A stretch of 64,000 nucleotides of DNA from an uncultured Acidobacteriia bacterium (lineage in GTDB: Bacteria > Acidobacteriota > Terriglobia > Bryobacterales > Bryobacteraceae), in contig CAIQWJ010000097.1 of NCBI GenBank assembly GCA_903875575.1, positions 1-64,000 of the forward strand. The letters run 5' to 3'. The first letter of the stretch is position 1. Each line of letters begins with the position of its first letter. Below the pieces are notes generated by a model. That model worked only from the letters and a program-made list of their open reading frames with translations, searched no databases and was not told the origin of the DNA. Below, piece after piece: positions 1 through 7,555 of the stretch. Made by a program: the position numbers and the translations under genes.

Positions 1-231
1 GCAGGCCTGGTTGACTGCTGCGTTGGCGAGGAAGAGTTCGTCTTCGCCCACGGGGGCGAGTGTGGCCAGGAAATTGGTGGAGAAGAGAGCGTAGCGCTTG
101 CTGTCTTCTTCGGCAATGATGAGAGTCTTGCCGGTCAGGCCGTGACGATAGGCGTTGAGCCGGGTCGTTTCTTTGGCCTCCGGGGTCGTTGGACCCGGGA
201 GTCTGTTTTCGATCGAATGAACGTTTGACAT
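1..231 (-). CDS. Small conserved protein, 3' end cut by window
   Basis: The first 77 codons of a protein that runs off the left edge. The N-terminus reads roughly MSNVHSIENRLPGPTTPEAK and then ...LNAYRHGLTGKT, followed by a stretch ending in NAAVNQAC. The pattern 'TPEAK...LNAxRHGLTG' is familiar from short, uncharacterised proteins common in Acidobacteria and Planctomycetes, where it is often found in many copies per genome; the function is not known. The ATG at 231 is preceded by a good ribosome site (GAGGAG, 7-8 bases upstream), which settles the start. No membrane segment or signal peptide is visible in the part present. Confidence in it being a gene is good; no role is claimed. Confidence 0.7.
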   Translation of the reverse strand, partial: MSNVHSIENRLPGPTTPEAKETTRLNAYRHGLTGKTLIIAEEDSKRYALFSTNFLATLAPVGEDELFLANAAVNQAC

Positions 232-393
232 GAGTTGTCTCCTCATGCCAGAAGTAACATGCGGGCGGGTGTTTTCTTTGAGACTAATTTTTCAAGCCAT
301 TGATTTCAGGGCAAATAGAGTTCAGGAATCGACCGCAACGAACTTTCTCGCAGAGCTGAGCAGAGGAAGACGCGGAGAAGGCGCGTCCGCGCC

Positions 394-2013
394 TCACTGC
401 TTCGGATTCAGTTCTATCACCGCTTCGCAGGCCGGTTTGAATTGACCGGCGCACGACTGGGCAAAGTACCGGAGCGCGTCGCCATCATTGCGCCTTACAC
501 CCTGGCCTTTTGCTCTGACCCAGCCTGAGAGGTAACATGCCACCATGTCGCCCTTGTCGCAGCCCTTCTGAAACTCCTCAAGCCCGCCGTTCTTCACGAA
601 TCTCGATAGCGACTGGCAGCCTGCTGCCAGACCCAGGTTGCAGGCCCGGCCGATGGCCTCCCCACCGCGGAGTTTGGCGACGGGTTCCCCGCTCTGGCCG
701 GCGATCATGGTCAGGCCATAAGCCAGGCAGGAATCGGCGTTATTGTTTTCGCACTCCACCTGCTGGAGCGAATTGCCGCGCCCCAGGAAACCGGTACCGA
801 CCATGGTGGCGAATAATCCCGCCCACATGGCCATGTGGGCGTAGTTGAGTTTCATGGGGCCAAACCGCTGGAGCAGTTGCAGCGGGTGGAACTTCGCGGA
901 GAACGCCTCGCTCCAGCGATCGAGCGCACGGACCATGAGGTTCAGGAACGGCACGCAGAGGAGCTTATCGTAAAACTGCGGGGCCTGGTAGTGCTGGAGG
1001 ATCGCATACGCGGCCAGCACCGCCGCGCCGTAGAGTCCGCCGAAGATGACTTTGCCCGTCATCCTGCGAGGGGACGTGACGGGATCCGTCACCAGAAGAT
1101 GCATGCCGAGGAAAACGGCGGCGTGGACGTTGGAATCGATGAAATAGTATTCACCGGTGGTGTGGGTGAACCACGTACCGAAGACGAAGACCACGGCGGC
1201 CGAGGCGAGGGTCACCAGCGTCACGGAGAAAAGGGCCTGGACCACGACTCCGAGCCCGAACAGCAGGAAGTAGATATTCGGCGGCCGCTGCAGGGTGCCC
1301 GCCATCTCCGCGCCCCACGTCATGCCAGTGGAACTGGTGAAGATCAGCGCGAGAGAAAACACAAACAGCGCGATGGACGAGGGGTTGAAGATATGCACGC
1401 TGCGGCCGTTGCGTTGCCAGCGAACAAATTCTTTGAAGAGCACGATGGCGGCGATCAGGACGAATTGCAGCCAGAACCAGTCGTCGTGGAACCAGAGGAA
1501 GAGGTTGGTGCTGAAAACGATGGGGATGGGCGCGAAGCCGAAGATCCAGTTGTCGCGGCGCGACCAGGAGACCATCATGTCGAGCGCGTAGTAGAACGCG
1601 ACCTGGGAGACGATCAGCGGGATGTGGGTGTAGACTTCGTCCCAGTAGAGGCCCCAGTAGGTGTAGATGCAGGCCTGAAGCGTCATTTGCACGTAATGCA
1701 CGCGCACGGGGACGAACTGGTACGTCAGTTCGCGACCGGAGCTGCTCACCGCCATGCGCAGATAAACGAAGAGGGCGGCAAGAGCGCCCACCGCGAGGCC
1801 GTAAGAGAGCAGCAGCGTGGAACTGGAGAGGACGCGCGGCAGCAGGCAGAACGCCGCGAAAATGACAATCGCGATGAAGGGGAGGCGGAGCGGGGAGATG
1901 CCGCCAGGGTTGATGGGGCCGCCCTCCGAATGGGTGCGTGCTTTTTCGGTTTGTCGGGCTGAGGCGCGGCGTTCGGCTCGCGAAGGTCTGGCAGAGGGGG
2001 ACTGCTGCGTCAT
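394..2013 (-). CDS. RnfD/NqrB-like membrane protein with C-terminal Sel1-type repeats
   Basis: A 539-residue protein. After a charged N-terminal tail of about 45 residues come some nine hydrophobic segments to about residue 420. Within them are 'IFNPSS' and 'LLVTDPVTSP', which match the conserved NP and DPxTSP signatures of the RnfD/NqrB family, where they lie near the flavin and quinone region. The last 110 residues are soluble and Cys-rich, with repeats such as CNLGLAAGCQSLSRF and GDMVACYLSGWVRAKGQGV, typical of Sel1/Hcp-like helical repeats. No other rnf or nqr subunit is nearby, so it is probably not part of a classical sodium pump; an accessory redox or scaffold role is possible. The ATG at 2013 was chosen. 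A GTG at 2064 would add 17 residues, and neither has a strong ribosome site. Confidence 0.65.
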   Translation of the reverse strand: MTQQSPSARPSRAERRASARQTEKARTHSEGGPINPGGISPLRLPFIAIVIFAAFCLLPRVLSSSTLLLSYGLAVGALAALFVYLRMAVSSSGRELTYQFVPVRVHYVQMTLQACIYTYWGLYWDEVYTHIPLIVSQVAFYYALDMMVSWSRRDNWIFGFAPIPIVFSTNLFLWFHDDWFWLQFVLIAAIVLFKEFVRWQRNGRSVHIFNPSSIALFVFSLALIFTSSTGMTWGAEMAGTLQRPPNIYFLLFGLGVVVQALFSVTLVTLASAAVVFVFGTWFTHTTGEYYFIDSNVHAAVFLGMHLLVTDPVTSPRRMTGKVIFGGLYGAAVLAAYAILQHYQAPQFYDKLLCVPFLNLMVRALDRWSEAFSAKFHPLQLLQRFGPMKLNYAHMAMWAGLFATMVGTGFLGRGNSLQQVECENNNADSCLAYGLTMIAGQSGEPVAKLRGGEAIGRACNLGLAAGCQSLSRFVKNGGLEEFQKGCDKGDMVACYLSGWVRAKGQGVRRNDGDALRYFAQSCAGQFKPACEAVIELNPKQ

Positions 2014-2196
2014 GGCATTGGCGAGTATATCGCGCGAGGGGTTTTCGGCGAAAAGAGAGGCCACGGGAAGAGACTGTGGGAGGAGGCGGCGCAGGGCAAA
2101 GGATCGATATCACATCGCTATTGGGAAGCAGGAAAGGCGCAGGCCAAAGGCCTACTCTACACAGGCACTGCACCAGCAGGCTGCTGAAAAAGCAAG

Positions 2197-2949
2197 CTAG
2201 AGCAGCATCTTGACGAAGAACCAGGCGGTCAGGCCCCACGCGTAAATCAGGATCCCGCGACGCACGCCTTCGGCGTTCAGCTTCTTCACCGCGAGCGCAC
2301 CGAAGTAGCCGCCGATCACGCCGGCCAATACCATCGGGAGACCGACTTTGAAATCCACCGCGCCTTTCAGTGTGAAGATGCCCACGGCGAGCACGTTGAT
2401 CGCGGCGGCGCAGAGCGTGCGAACGCCGGCCGCCGTGTGAACGTTCATCTCCGAGGCCGCGAGATACAGCGCCATCATCAGCACGCCCATACCCGCGCCG
2501 AAATATCCGCCGTAGCAGGCGACCAGGAACTGCCCCGCTATCAGCAGTCTCATAGATTGGTGACCGCCCAGGTTCGCAGCGGCCTTCCGCAGTTGGGGTG
2601 CCGCGCTGAAAACCGCCGCCGCCATCAGCAGAAGCCAGGGCACGAGGCGCGAGAACGTGGTGTTCGTTGTGTGCATCAGGAGCAGCGAACCTGCCAGCGA
2701 GCCCGCCAGGCTTGCGGAAATCATGGTGACCATGAACTTCGCGGAAACTTTCCGCGCCGCTTCGCGATAGACCCAACCGGAGGCGAGTGCGCCCGGCAGC
2801 AGCGCCAGAGACGCGGTGGCATTCGCTTTAATGGGGGCCACGCCCGCGAGCAACAGTGCGGGAAAGACCAGAAACGTACCTCCGCCGGCGAGCGCGTTCG
2901 CTGCGCCACCCAGCGCGGCGGCCAGCATGAGAACCAGCAGCATACTCAT
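2197..2949 (-). CDS. TauE/SafE family membrane transporter
   Basis: A 250-residue polytopic membrane protein with about eight hydrophobic segments and the two-half layout of the TauE/SafE (sulfite exporter/DUF81) family. Gly/Ala-rich helices such as GGAANALAGGGTFLVFPALL near the N-terminus and YGGYFGAGMGVLMMALY in the second half are the family hallmarks. Members move sulfite, sulfoacetate or other small organic anions across the inner membrane; the substrate cannot be read from sequence. The start is the ATG at 2949, which overlaps the stop of the upstream peptidase gene as ATGA, so the two are translationally coupled. This makes it the last gene of a three-gene DinB - peptidase - transporter operon. 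Confidence 0.85.
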   Translation of the reverse strand: MSMLLVLMLAAALGGAANALAGGGTFLVFPALLLAGVAPIKANATASLALLPGALASGWVYREAARKVSAKFMVTMISASLAGSLAGSLLLMHTTNTTFSRLVPWLLLMAAAVFSAAPQLRKAAANLGGHQSMRLLIAGQFLVACYGGYFGAGMGVLMMALYLAASEMNVHTAAGVRTLCAAAINVLAVGIFTLKGAVDFKVGLPMVLAGVIGGYFGALAVKKLNAEGVRRGILIYAWGLTAWFFVKMLL

Positions 2950-4517
2950 TTCGCGAAACGCCTGAAGAACGAGTTCTGATTCCACTCGGGCTTCTTCCCG
3001 TTCGCCACGCGCAGCACGAGTCGTGTCAGGAAATCGTTGAATAGCGCCGCAGCGCTGCGGTCCAGGGGCTGATTGAGGTCGTCGGTGCGCCCGTGATAGC
3101 GGGTGGCGAGCCAGTCTTTCTCCATCTGCGCTTCTTTCGAGCCTTTCTCGTTGCCGATGTCGGGCATGATGGCGGGCACGCCGCGCAGGATGAAATTGTA
3201 CTGATCGCTGCGGGTAAAAACGTTGCGCAGGGGTTCGGGATCGGCCTGCACTTTGATTCCCATCGCCGCGCCCACGGCTTTTGCATCGGCACCCAGACTG
3301 GATTCATCGAGACCGTACACTGTCAGGACTTTCAGCGGATAAAGGGGCAGGAACATGTCGACGTTGATATCGGCCACCATCGCTTTGGCGGGAACAGTGG
3401 GGTGGGTGGCGAAGTATTTCGACCCGAGCAGGCCTTTCTCCTCGCCCGTCACCGCCACGAACAGGATGGAGCGGTCTGTGTGGGCTTTCGTTTCGTGCAG
3501 GCGGTTCGCGATCTCGAGCATGGCTGCGACGCCGGACGCGTTGTCCATGGCGCCGTTGAAGATGGTGTCGCCATCCACGGGCGTGCTCACGCCGAGATGA
3601 TCCAGATGTGCGGAGATCACGACGTACTCACCCGGCTTGCCGGAACCGGGGTAGATGGCCGCTACATTCTGCGACGTCACGGAGCCACGTTTCACAACGG
3701 TCTTCGCCTGTAAGCGCGCCTCGATCGCGAAGTGCGGCAGTGATTTGCCGGCCTCCGCGGCGTCGACGATTTCTTTAAAGGAGTGGCCGCTGCCGGCGAG
3801 GAGCAGATCGGCACGCGCGGGATTCCAGGTCACCTGGATCTGCGCTCCCGCGGTTTCGGATACGTCGGTATCGGCCAACTGCATGGTGGTTTGCGTCCGG
3901 TTGGCTGACACGCGATCCCAGGGGACTTCCATGTGGTTCGGATTCGCGATGGAAATCATGCCCACCAGGCCGGCGCGCTTCATGGCCGCCCAGCGTTGCG
4001 GCGTGGCGGAGTAGTGCGAGGCCAGGGGTCCCGCCGCGTTCGGCGGCGCGCCGGTCATCATGACGGCAATTTTTCCCTTCGTATCGAGGCCGGCAAAATC
4101 GTCGTACTTCAGTTCGGGGATCGAGAGGCCGTAGCCGACGAAGACGAGATCGGCATCCACGGTGGAGGCGGGGTCGATGCGGGTGGAGATGAAGGCGTCC
4201 TGGCCCTGGGTCAGTTGGCGCGTGCCGTCGGGTGTGCGGAGGGCGAGAGACGACTGGGTTTCATCGAGTTGCTTCGTCAGAAAAGGCACTGGCTGGATGA
4301 AGGAACCGTTGTCGCCCGCGGGCTTGAGACCGGCCTGCACGAATTGCGAGGCGACGTAGTCGGCGGCTTTTTTGTGACCTTCGCTGCCGGTATTGCGGCC
4401 TTCGAGCGCGTCTGAAGCGAGGTACTCCACGTAAGACCACCAACGCGCGGCGGGCGTGGCGTCGGCAGCCAGCAGGGCCAAGGGCAGCAGGCCCGCAGCG
4501 GCATAACGCAGCCTCAA
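2946..4517 (-). CDS. Secreted M28-family zinc aminopeptidase
   Basis: A 523-residue exported peptidase. Residues 1-23 form a signal peptide (LRLRYAAAGLLPLALLAADA). A PA-type insertion follows at about 110-270, and the M28 catalytic core runs from about 285 to the end. Zinc ligands and catalytic residues are visible in order: His304-x-Asp306 in ISAHLDHLG, bridging Asp325 in GAMDNASG, Glu359-Glu360 in VTGEEKG, Asp386 in INVDM, and a late His in RYHGRTDD. Such enzymes release N-terminal residues from peptides in the periplasm or outside the cell. There is no ATG near the signal peptide. The TTG at 4517 overlaps the upstream stop (TTGA), and a GTG four codons earlier (4529) is an alternative start. 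The downstream TauE gene overlaps by 4 bases. Confidence 0.88.
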   Translation of the reverse strand: MRLRYAAAGLLPLALLAADATPAARWWSYVEYLASDALEGRNTGSEGHKKAADYVASQFVQAGLKPAGDNGSFIQPVPFLTKQLDETQSSLALRTPDGTRQLTQGQDAFISTRIDPASTVDADLVFVGYGLSIPELKYDDFAGLDTKGKIAVMMTGAPPNAAGPLASHYSATPQRWAAMKRAGLVGMISIANPNHMEVPWDRVSANRTQTTMQLADTDVSETAGAQIQVTWNPARADLLLAGSGHSFKEIVDAAEAGKSLPHFAIEARLQAKTVVKRGSVTSQNVAAIYPGSGKPGEYVVISAHLDHLGVSTPVDGDTIFNGAMDNASGVAAMLEIANRLHETKAHTDRSILFVAVTGEEKGLLGSKYFATHPTVPAKAMVADINVDMFLPLYPLKVLTVYGLDESSLGADAKAVGAAMGIKVQADPEPLRNVFTRSDQYNFILRGVPAIMPDIGNEKGSKEAQMEKDWLATRYHGRTDDLNQPLDRSAAALFNDFLTRLVLRVANGKKPEWNQNSFFRRFAK

Positions 4518-4996
4518 CGACTGCTCCACGAAGCACGTGCGCGGGCGATCTGCTCCGCATGTTTTTCCACGTGTTTGCCGAAGATTTCGACCCATCGCAA
4601 CAGGGTGAATTCGCCGCGTTCCGGATGCAGGCCCACGCGTTCGAACGCCGTCGCAGGCAATTCCTGGAGCACCACGGTCATGTCTTCGCGCAGCGTGCGC
4701 ACCAGCGCCGCCGAGGCGAAGACGTCGCAATCGTTGTAGCCGAAGGCGGCCGCCCAAAGGTCCTGATCGAAGACGGCGAGATTGGGCCGGTCTTCGGCGA
4801 TGATCTGGCGCAGGCGCATCCCGGTCACAATTTCGGTATCGGCGAGATGCCGGACGATCTGCCGGATGGTCCATTTGCCGGGTGCCGGGATGAATTTGGA
4901 TTCGTCCGGCGTCACGCCATTGAGCGCGTCTTCCAGGATGGCGGGACCGCGCGCAAACAGTTTCACCGCCTCCACGTAGTTCTGTGTGTCTGCCAT
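4514..4996 (-). CDS. DinB-family metal-binding four-helix protein
   Basis: A 160-residue cytosolic protein of the DinB/YfiT four-helix-bundle superfamily. The family signature of metal-binding histidines is present: His in 'QIVRHLADTE' near residue 50 and His in 'KHVEKHAEQI' near residue 145. Members include thiol transferases (bacillithiol- or mycothiol-dependent), but most are uncharacterised, and no substrate is claimed here. The start is the ATG at 4996 (MADTQNY). The reading frame is open 23 codons further upstream, but that part overlaps repeat DNA. It is the first gene of the overlapped operon with the M28 peptidase and the TauE/SafE transporter. Confidence 0.8.
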   Translation of the reverse strand: MADTQNYVEAVKLFARGPAILEDALNGVTPDESKFIPAPGKWTIRQIVRHLADTEIVTGMRLRQIIAEDRPNLAVFDQDLWAAAFGYNDCDVFASAALVRTLREDMTVVLQELPATAFERVGLHPERGEFTLLRWVEIFGKHVEKHAEQIARARASWSSR

Positions 4997-5011
4997 GAAA
5001 CTATTGTCACC

Positions 5012-5195
5012 CGCGCGAAAGGGCGGCGTCAGGCTCCGCGGCTTTTTTCTCACGCGTTTTGTCAAACGCGCGAATTCGCGGCGTCAGGCTCCGCGGCGGA
5101 TGGCGGTTTCGGTCAGGCGCTCGGCTTCTTATTTTCAAAGGCGCGAATTCGCGCTGTCAGGCTCCGCGGCGCATGGCGGTTTCGGTCAGGCGCTC
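5012..5195. repeat. Tandem partial copies of the 3' end of the adjacent gene
   Basis: Three direct copies of one unit lie here: copy A 5012-5042 (short), copy B 5067-5122 and copy C 5141-5195. Copies B and C share about 55 bases with only a few differences and start 74 bases apart. A and B share the 17-base core GCGTCAGGCTCCGCGGC, 55 bases apart. Copy C is the real 3' end of the 98-residue gene at 5157-5453, including its stop. Copy B, read on the minus strand, would encode almost the same tail (RLTETAIRRGA and a stop). The arrangement looks like repeated duplication of the gene's terminal segment. Confidence 0.75.
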
Positions 5196-5453
5196 TTCGA
5201 GGAGCAACCGTCGCAAGGTGCGCAGGTCGTTGAGAATCCGGCGGCTGGCGGCCATGTGGCCGGAAAGTTTGCTGAGGTGGAAGTGGACGAGTTGCAGGGC
5301 TTCGGTGCGGCGTCGCGCGTCCGCTTCCGTGGCTGTCGCGATGTCCGCTTCCACTTCCGCGACCGCTTCTTCTACCGCGTGCGCGAGCAGCGAGACGAAC
5401 TCGTGCGAACTTTCGATGTTGTCGAACGGAGTCACCGGGTGACGATTTTGCAT
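5157..5453 (-). CDS. Conserved small helical protein
   Basis: A 98-residue, highly charged, Ala/Glu/Arg-rich protein predicted to be almost entirely alpha-helical (for example HAVEEAVAEVEADIATATEA, then HFHLSKLSGHMAASRRILND). It has no signal peptide, membrane segment or motif that I recognise. The ATG at 5453 is the only sensible start. The C-terminal ten codons are the source of the direct repeats that continue downstream. Function unknown. Confidence 0.55.
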   Translation of the reverse strand: MQNRHPVTPFDNIESSHEFVSLLAHAVEEAVAEVEADIATATEADARRRTEALQLVHFHLSKLSGHMAASRRILNDLRTLRRLLLEERLTETAMRRGA

Positions 5454-5477
5454 CGGACCTCCGAAGCAGTTATCTTC

Positions 5478-6317
5478 TCACAAACGGGCCCGCATGAGTC
5501 GGCCGATTCCGCCCCGCAGCGTCAGGCCGTCAGCCCGCCGTCCCAGATACCTGGCGTTCAACTCGTCACGTCCCACGTCTTCCAGTTCAGCGAAGCCGAG
5601 GCGTCGCATGGTGGCCGCGAGTTCCGGTCGACGAAAAAACAGCTGGAGGGGTTCGCCCATTCCCGCTACTTTTTTCGCCAGATGATCGAGCGCGAGTTTC
5701 TCGAAAAACCCTAATTCGGAACGCTCCACGGCATAGTCAAATGTCACGCCACTGCCCCGCGGCAGCGCGCCGATGAAGGCAACTGTGGATTCAAAGGCTT
5801 CGCGCGTCAGGTACATGGTGACGCCCAGCCAGGAGAAATACGCGGGCTGGTCGGTCTGAAAGCCGGCAGCGCTCAGGCCGTCCGCCAGGGTCTGCGATTC
5901 GAAATCCACTGGCGCGAAAGTCAGCGAGGCCGGTGGCTCCATGCCGACGTTGGCGAGGCGCTGCTTTTTCCAGTGCTGGGTGGCGGGAAAATCGACTTCG
6001 AAAACCTTTAAGTCGGGATGCCGGTTTCTCCACGCGAAAGTATCGAGGCCCGCGCCCAGCACGACGTACTGGCGGACGCCGCGCGCGACTGCCGCCGCCA
6101 GTTCATCCTCGGAATAGCGGCTGCGCACGGCCATGAAAGCGCGAAAGGAACTGGAGACGCGGCCTTCGGCTTTGGCCGCGGTGGCCGCTGCCGCGTCGGG
6201 CCCGATGATCGTCATCGCGAAAGGATCTTCGAACACGAGTGGGCGGTCGAGCAACTGGTGCGCGGCCCGCCGCACCGCGACTCTCTGCGCTGTGCGGCTG
6301 GGCCGCCCTTCGTTCAT
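5478..6317 (-). CDS. SAM-dependent methyltransferase, leucine carboxyl methyltransferase (LCM) family
   Basis: A 279-residue class I methyltransferase of the LCM/TIGR00027 group. The SAM-binding motif VVLGAGLDTFAWR lies at about residues 84-96, the acidic ribose-binding strand VFEVDFPATQHWKK follows, and the family signature WLGVTMYL is at about 167-174. Characterised relatives methylate carboxyl groups of small molecules or protein C-termini; many bacterial copies have no known substrate. Its ATG overlaps the stop of the upstream fic gene (ATGA), so it is made together with the Fic protein. Whether the two act on a common target is open. Confidence 0.82.
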   Translation of the reverse strand: MNEGRPSRTAQRVAVRRAAHQLLDRPLVFEDPFAMTIIGPDAAAATAAKAEGRVSSSFRAFMAVRSRYSEDELAAAVARGVRQYVVLGAGLDTFAWRNRHPDLKVFEVDFPATQHWKKQRLANVGMEPPASLTFAPVDFESQTLADGLSAAGFQTDQPAYFSWLGVTMYLTREAFESTVAFIGALPRGSGVTFDYAVERSELGFFEKLALDHLAKKVAGMGEPLQLFFRRPELAATMRRLGFAELEDVGRDELNARYLGRRADGLTLRGGIGRLMRARL

Positions 6318-7492
6318 CGGATTGGCTCCATGCCTTCGTTGAGAATCGCCAGATAAGGCTCATACACGAACATGCGGTGCCGCTGCTTGCCGGTCATTTC
6401 GCGAACAATCCCCAGTTGCCTCAGGTGCTCCAGCGACTTCGCCACGGTGGGCGCGGAAATTCCGAGCTTCGGTGCGGCGTTCACGATCGACAGAATCGGC
6501 GTTCGCTGCATGTGGCGGTAAACCAGCAGCACAGACGCCGCAGGTCTGCCCAGCGTCTCAATCTGCTTCCGGTGCTCCGCGAACAGGACCATCATGCGCC
6601 GCGCGGCGTGGGTGGCCTCTACCGCAGTCTCCTTCACGCCCGTCAGGAAGAAGTGCAGCCATGATTCCCAATCGCCGCGCGTGCGAACACGGTCCAGCAG
6701 GTCGTAGTAGGCAGCGCGGTGCTTCTTGAAATACAGGCTGAGATAGAGAATCGGTTCGGTCATTACGCCGCGTGCACAGAGCAGCAGAGTAATCAGCAGC
6801 CGCCCGATTCGGCCGTTGCCATCGAGGAACGGGTGGATGGATTCGAACTGCACATGGATAAGTGCCGCCTGCACCAACACAGGCAGATCGGGCCGGTCTT
6901 CATGGAGGAATTTCTCCAGCGCCCCCATGCAATCCTCTACCAATTCCGGTGGCGGCGGCACGTAGGAGGCATTACCCGGACGGCTGCCGCCGATCCAGTT
7001 CTGGCTGCGGCGAAACTCTCCAGGCTGCTGATGAGCACCCCGGCCACGGGAAAGCAGAACTTCGTGCATTTCGCGAATCAGCCGCAGAGAAAGCGGAAAT
7101 CCTGCGCGCATACGGGTCAGCCCGTGACTCATTGCAGCCACGTAGTTGGAGACGTCTTGCACGTCATGGACCGGCACACCCGGCGCGTCGCCGTTCTCGA
7201 ACATCATCAGATCGGAAAGAGAGGACTGGGTGCCCTCAATTTGAGAGGAAAGCACGGCGTCTTTGCGCACCCAGGAATAAATGTACAGAGCCAGATCGGG
7301 AAAGGCCCCGGTGAGGCCGTCCAGCCGCCCGATCGCCTGATTGGCCTGCTCCAGCAGTTGCTGGAGTGCCTCCAGACGGAGTTCCGGTTCCGGCGGCAGG
7401 GCGGGCGGCACGTAGGCACGGACGGTTTCGTCGTGGTATGCCGTTTCCACGTAGCGCCCGACGACGCGGGATCCTTTCGTTGGGAAATCCAT
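6314..7492 (-). CDS. Fic-domain nucleotidyl (AMP) transferase with C-terminal winged helix
   Basis: A 392-residue Fic protein. The catalytic motif HPFLDGNGRIGR is complete at residues 220-231, so transfer of AMP or a related group to a target hydroxyl is expected. An N-terminal inhibitory helix with the (S/T)xxxE(G/N) signature is present as Ser82...Glu86-Gly87 (SSQIEGTQ), making this a class II, self-inhibited Fic enzyme. Residues of about 310-392 look like a winged helix-turn-helix (ILSIVNAAPKLGISAPTVAK), which suggests DNA binding and possible autoregulation. The start ATG at 7492 sits inside one copy of a 34-base direct repeat, and the gene is coupled to the methyltransferase downstream. 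Confidence 0.92.
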   Translation of the reverse strand: MDFPTKGSRVVGRYVETAYHDETVRAYVPPALPPEPELRLEALQQLLEQANQAIGRLDGLTGAFPDLALYIYSWVRKDAVLSSQIEGTQSSLSDLMMFENGDAPGVPVHDVQDVSNYVAAMSHGLTRMRAGFPLSLRLIREMHEVLLSRGRGAHQQPGEFRRSQNWIGGSRPGNASYVPPPPELVEDCMGALEKFLHEDRPDLPVLVQAALIHVQFESIHPFLDGNGRIGRLLITLLLCARGVMTEPILYLSLYFKKHRAAYYDLLDRVRTRGDWESWLHFFLTGVKETAVEATHAARRMMVLFAEHRKQIETLGRPAASVLLVYRHMQRTPILSIVNAAPKLGISAPTVAKSLEHLRQLGIVREMTGKQRHRMFVYEPYLAILNEGMEPIR

Positions 7493-7545
7493 AAGGAAAG
7501 GATAGCATGAAATCGTTTTGTTGGGAAATTCGTAACGAAAGGATA
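7471..7545 (-). promoter_or_regulatory. Two 34-bp direct repeats over the fic start (candidate operator)
   Basis: Copy 1 is 7471-7504 and copy 2 is 7512-7545; they match at 29 of 34 positions and start 41 bases apart, close to four helical turns. Each contains TTGGGAAAT and ends in GAAAGGATA. Copy 1 covers the ATG and first codons of fic; copy 2 lies in the upstream promoter region. The placement fits binding of a dimer or tetramer that represses the fic-methyltransferase operon, perhaps the winged-helix part of the Fic protein itself (inference). Confidence 0.55.
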
Positions 7546-7555
7546 ACTTTATAAG

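Noticed and set aside
835-1962. A long plus-strand frame of 375 codons over the RnfD-like gene
   Set aside because: Antisense shadow: low-complexity Arg/Glu/His-rich product, while the minus strand encodes clear membrane helices and family motifs.
2150-2200. Hairpin CAGCAG-CCTG-CTGCTG after the TauE gene as a terminator
   Set aside because: Stem is short and the T-run lies on the wrong side of the stem for transcription off the TauE gene.
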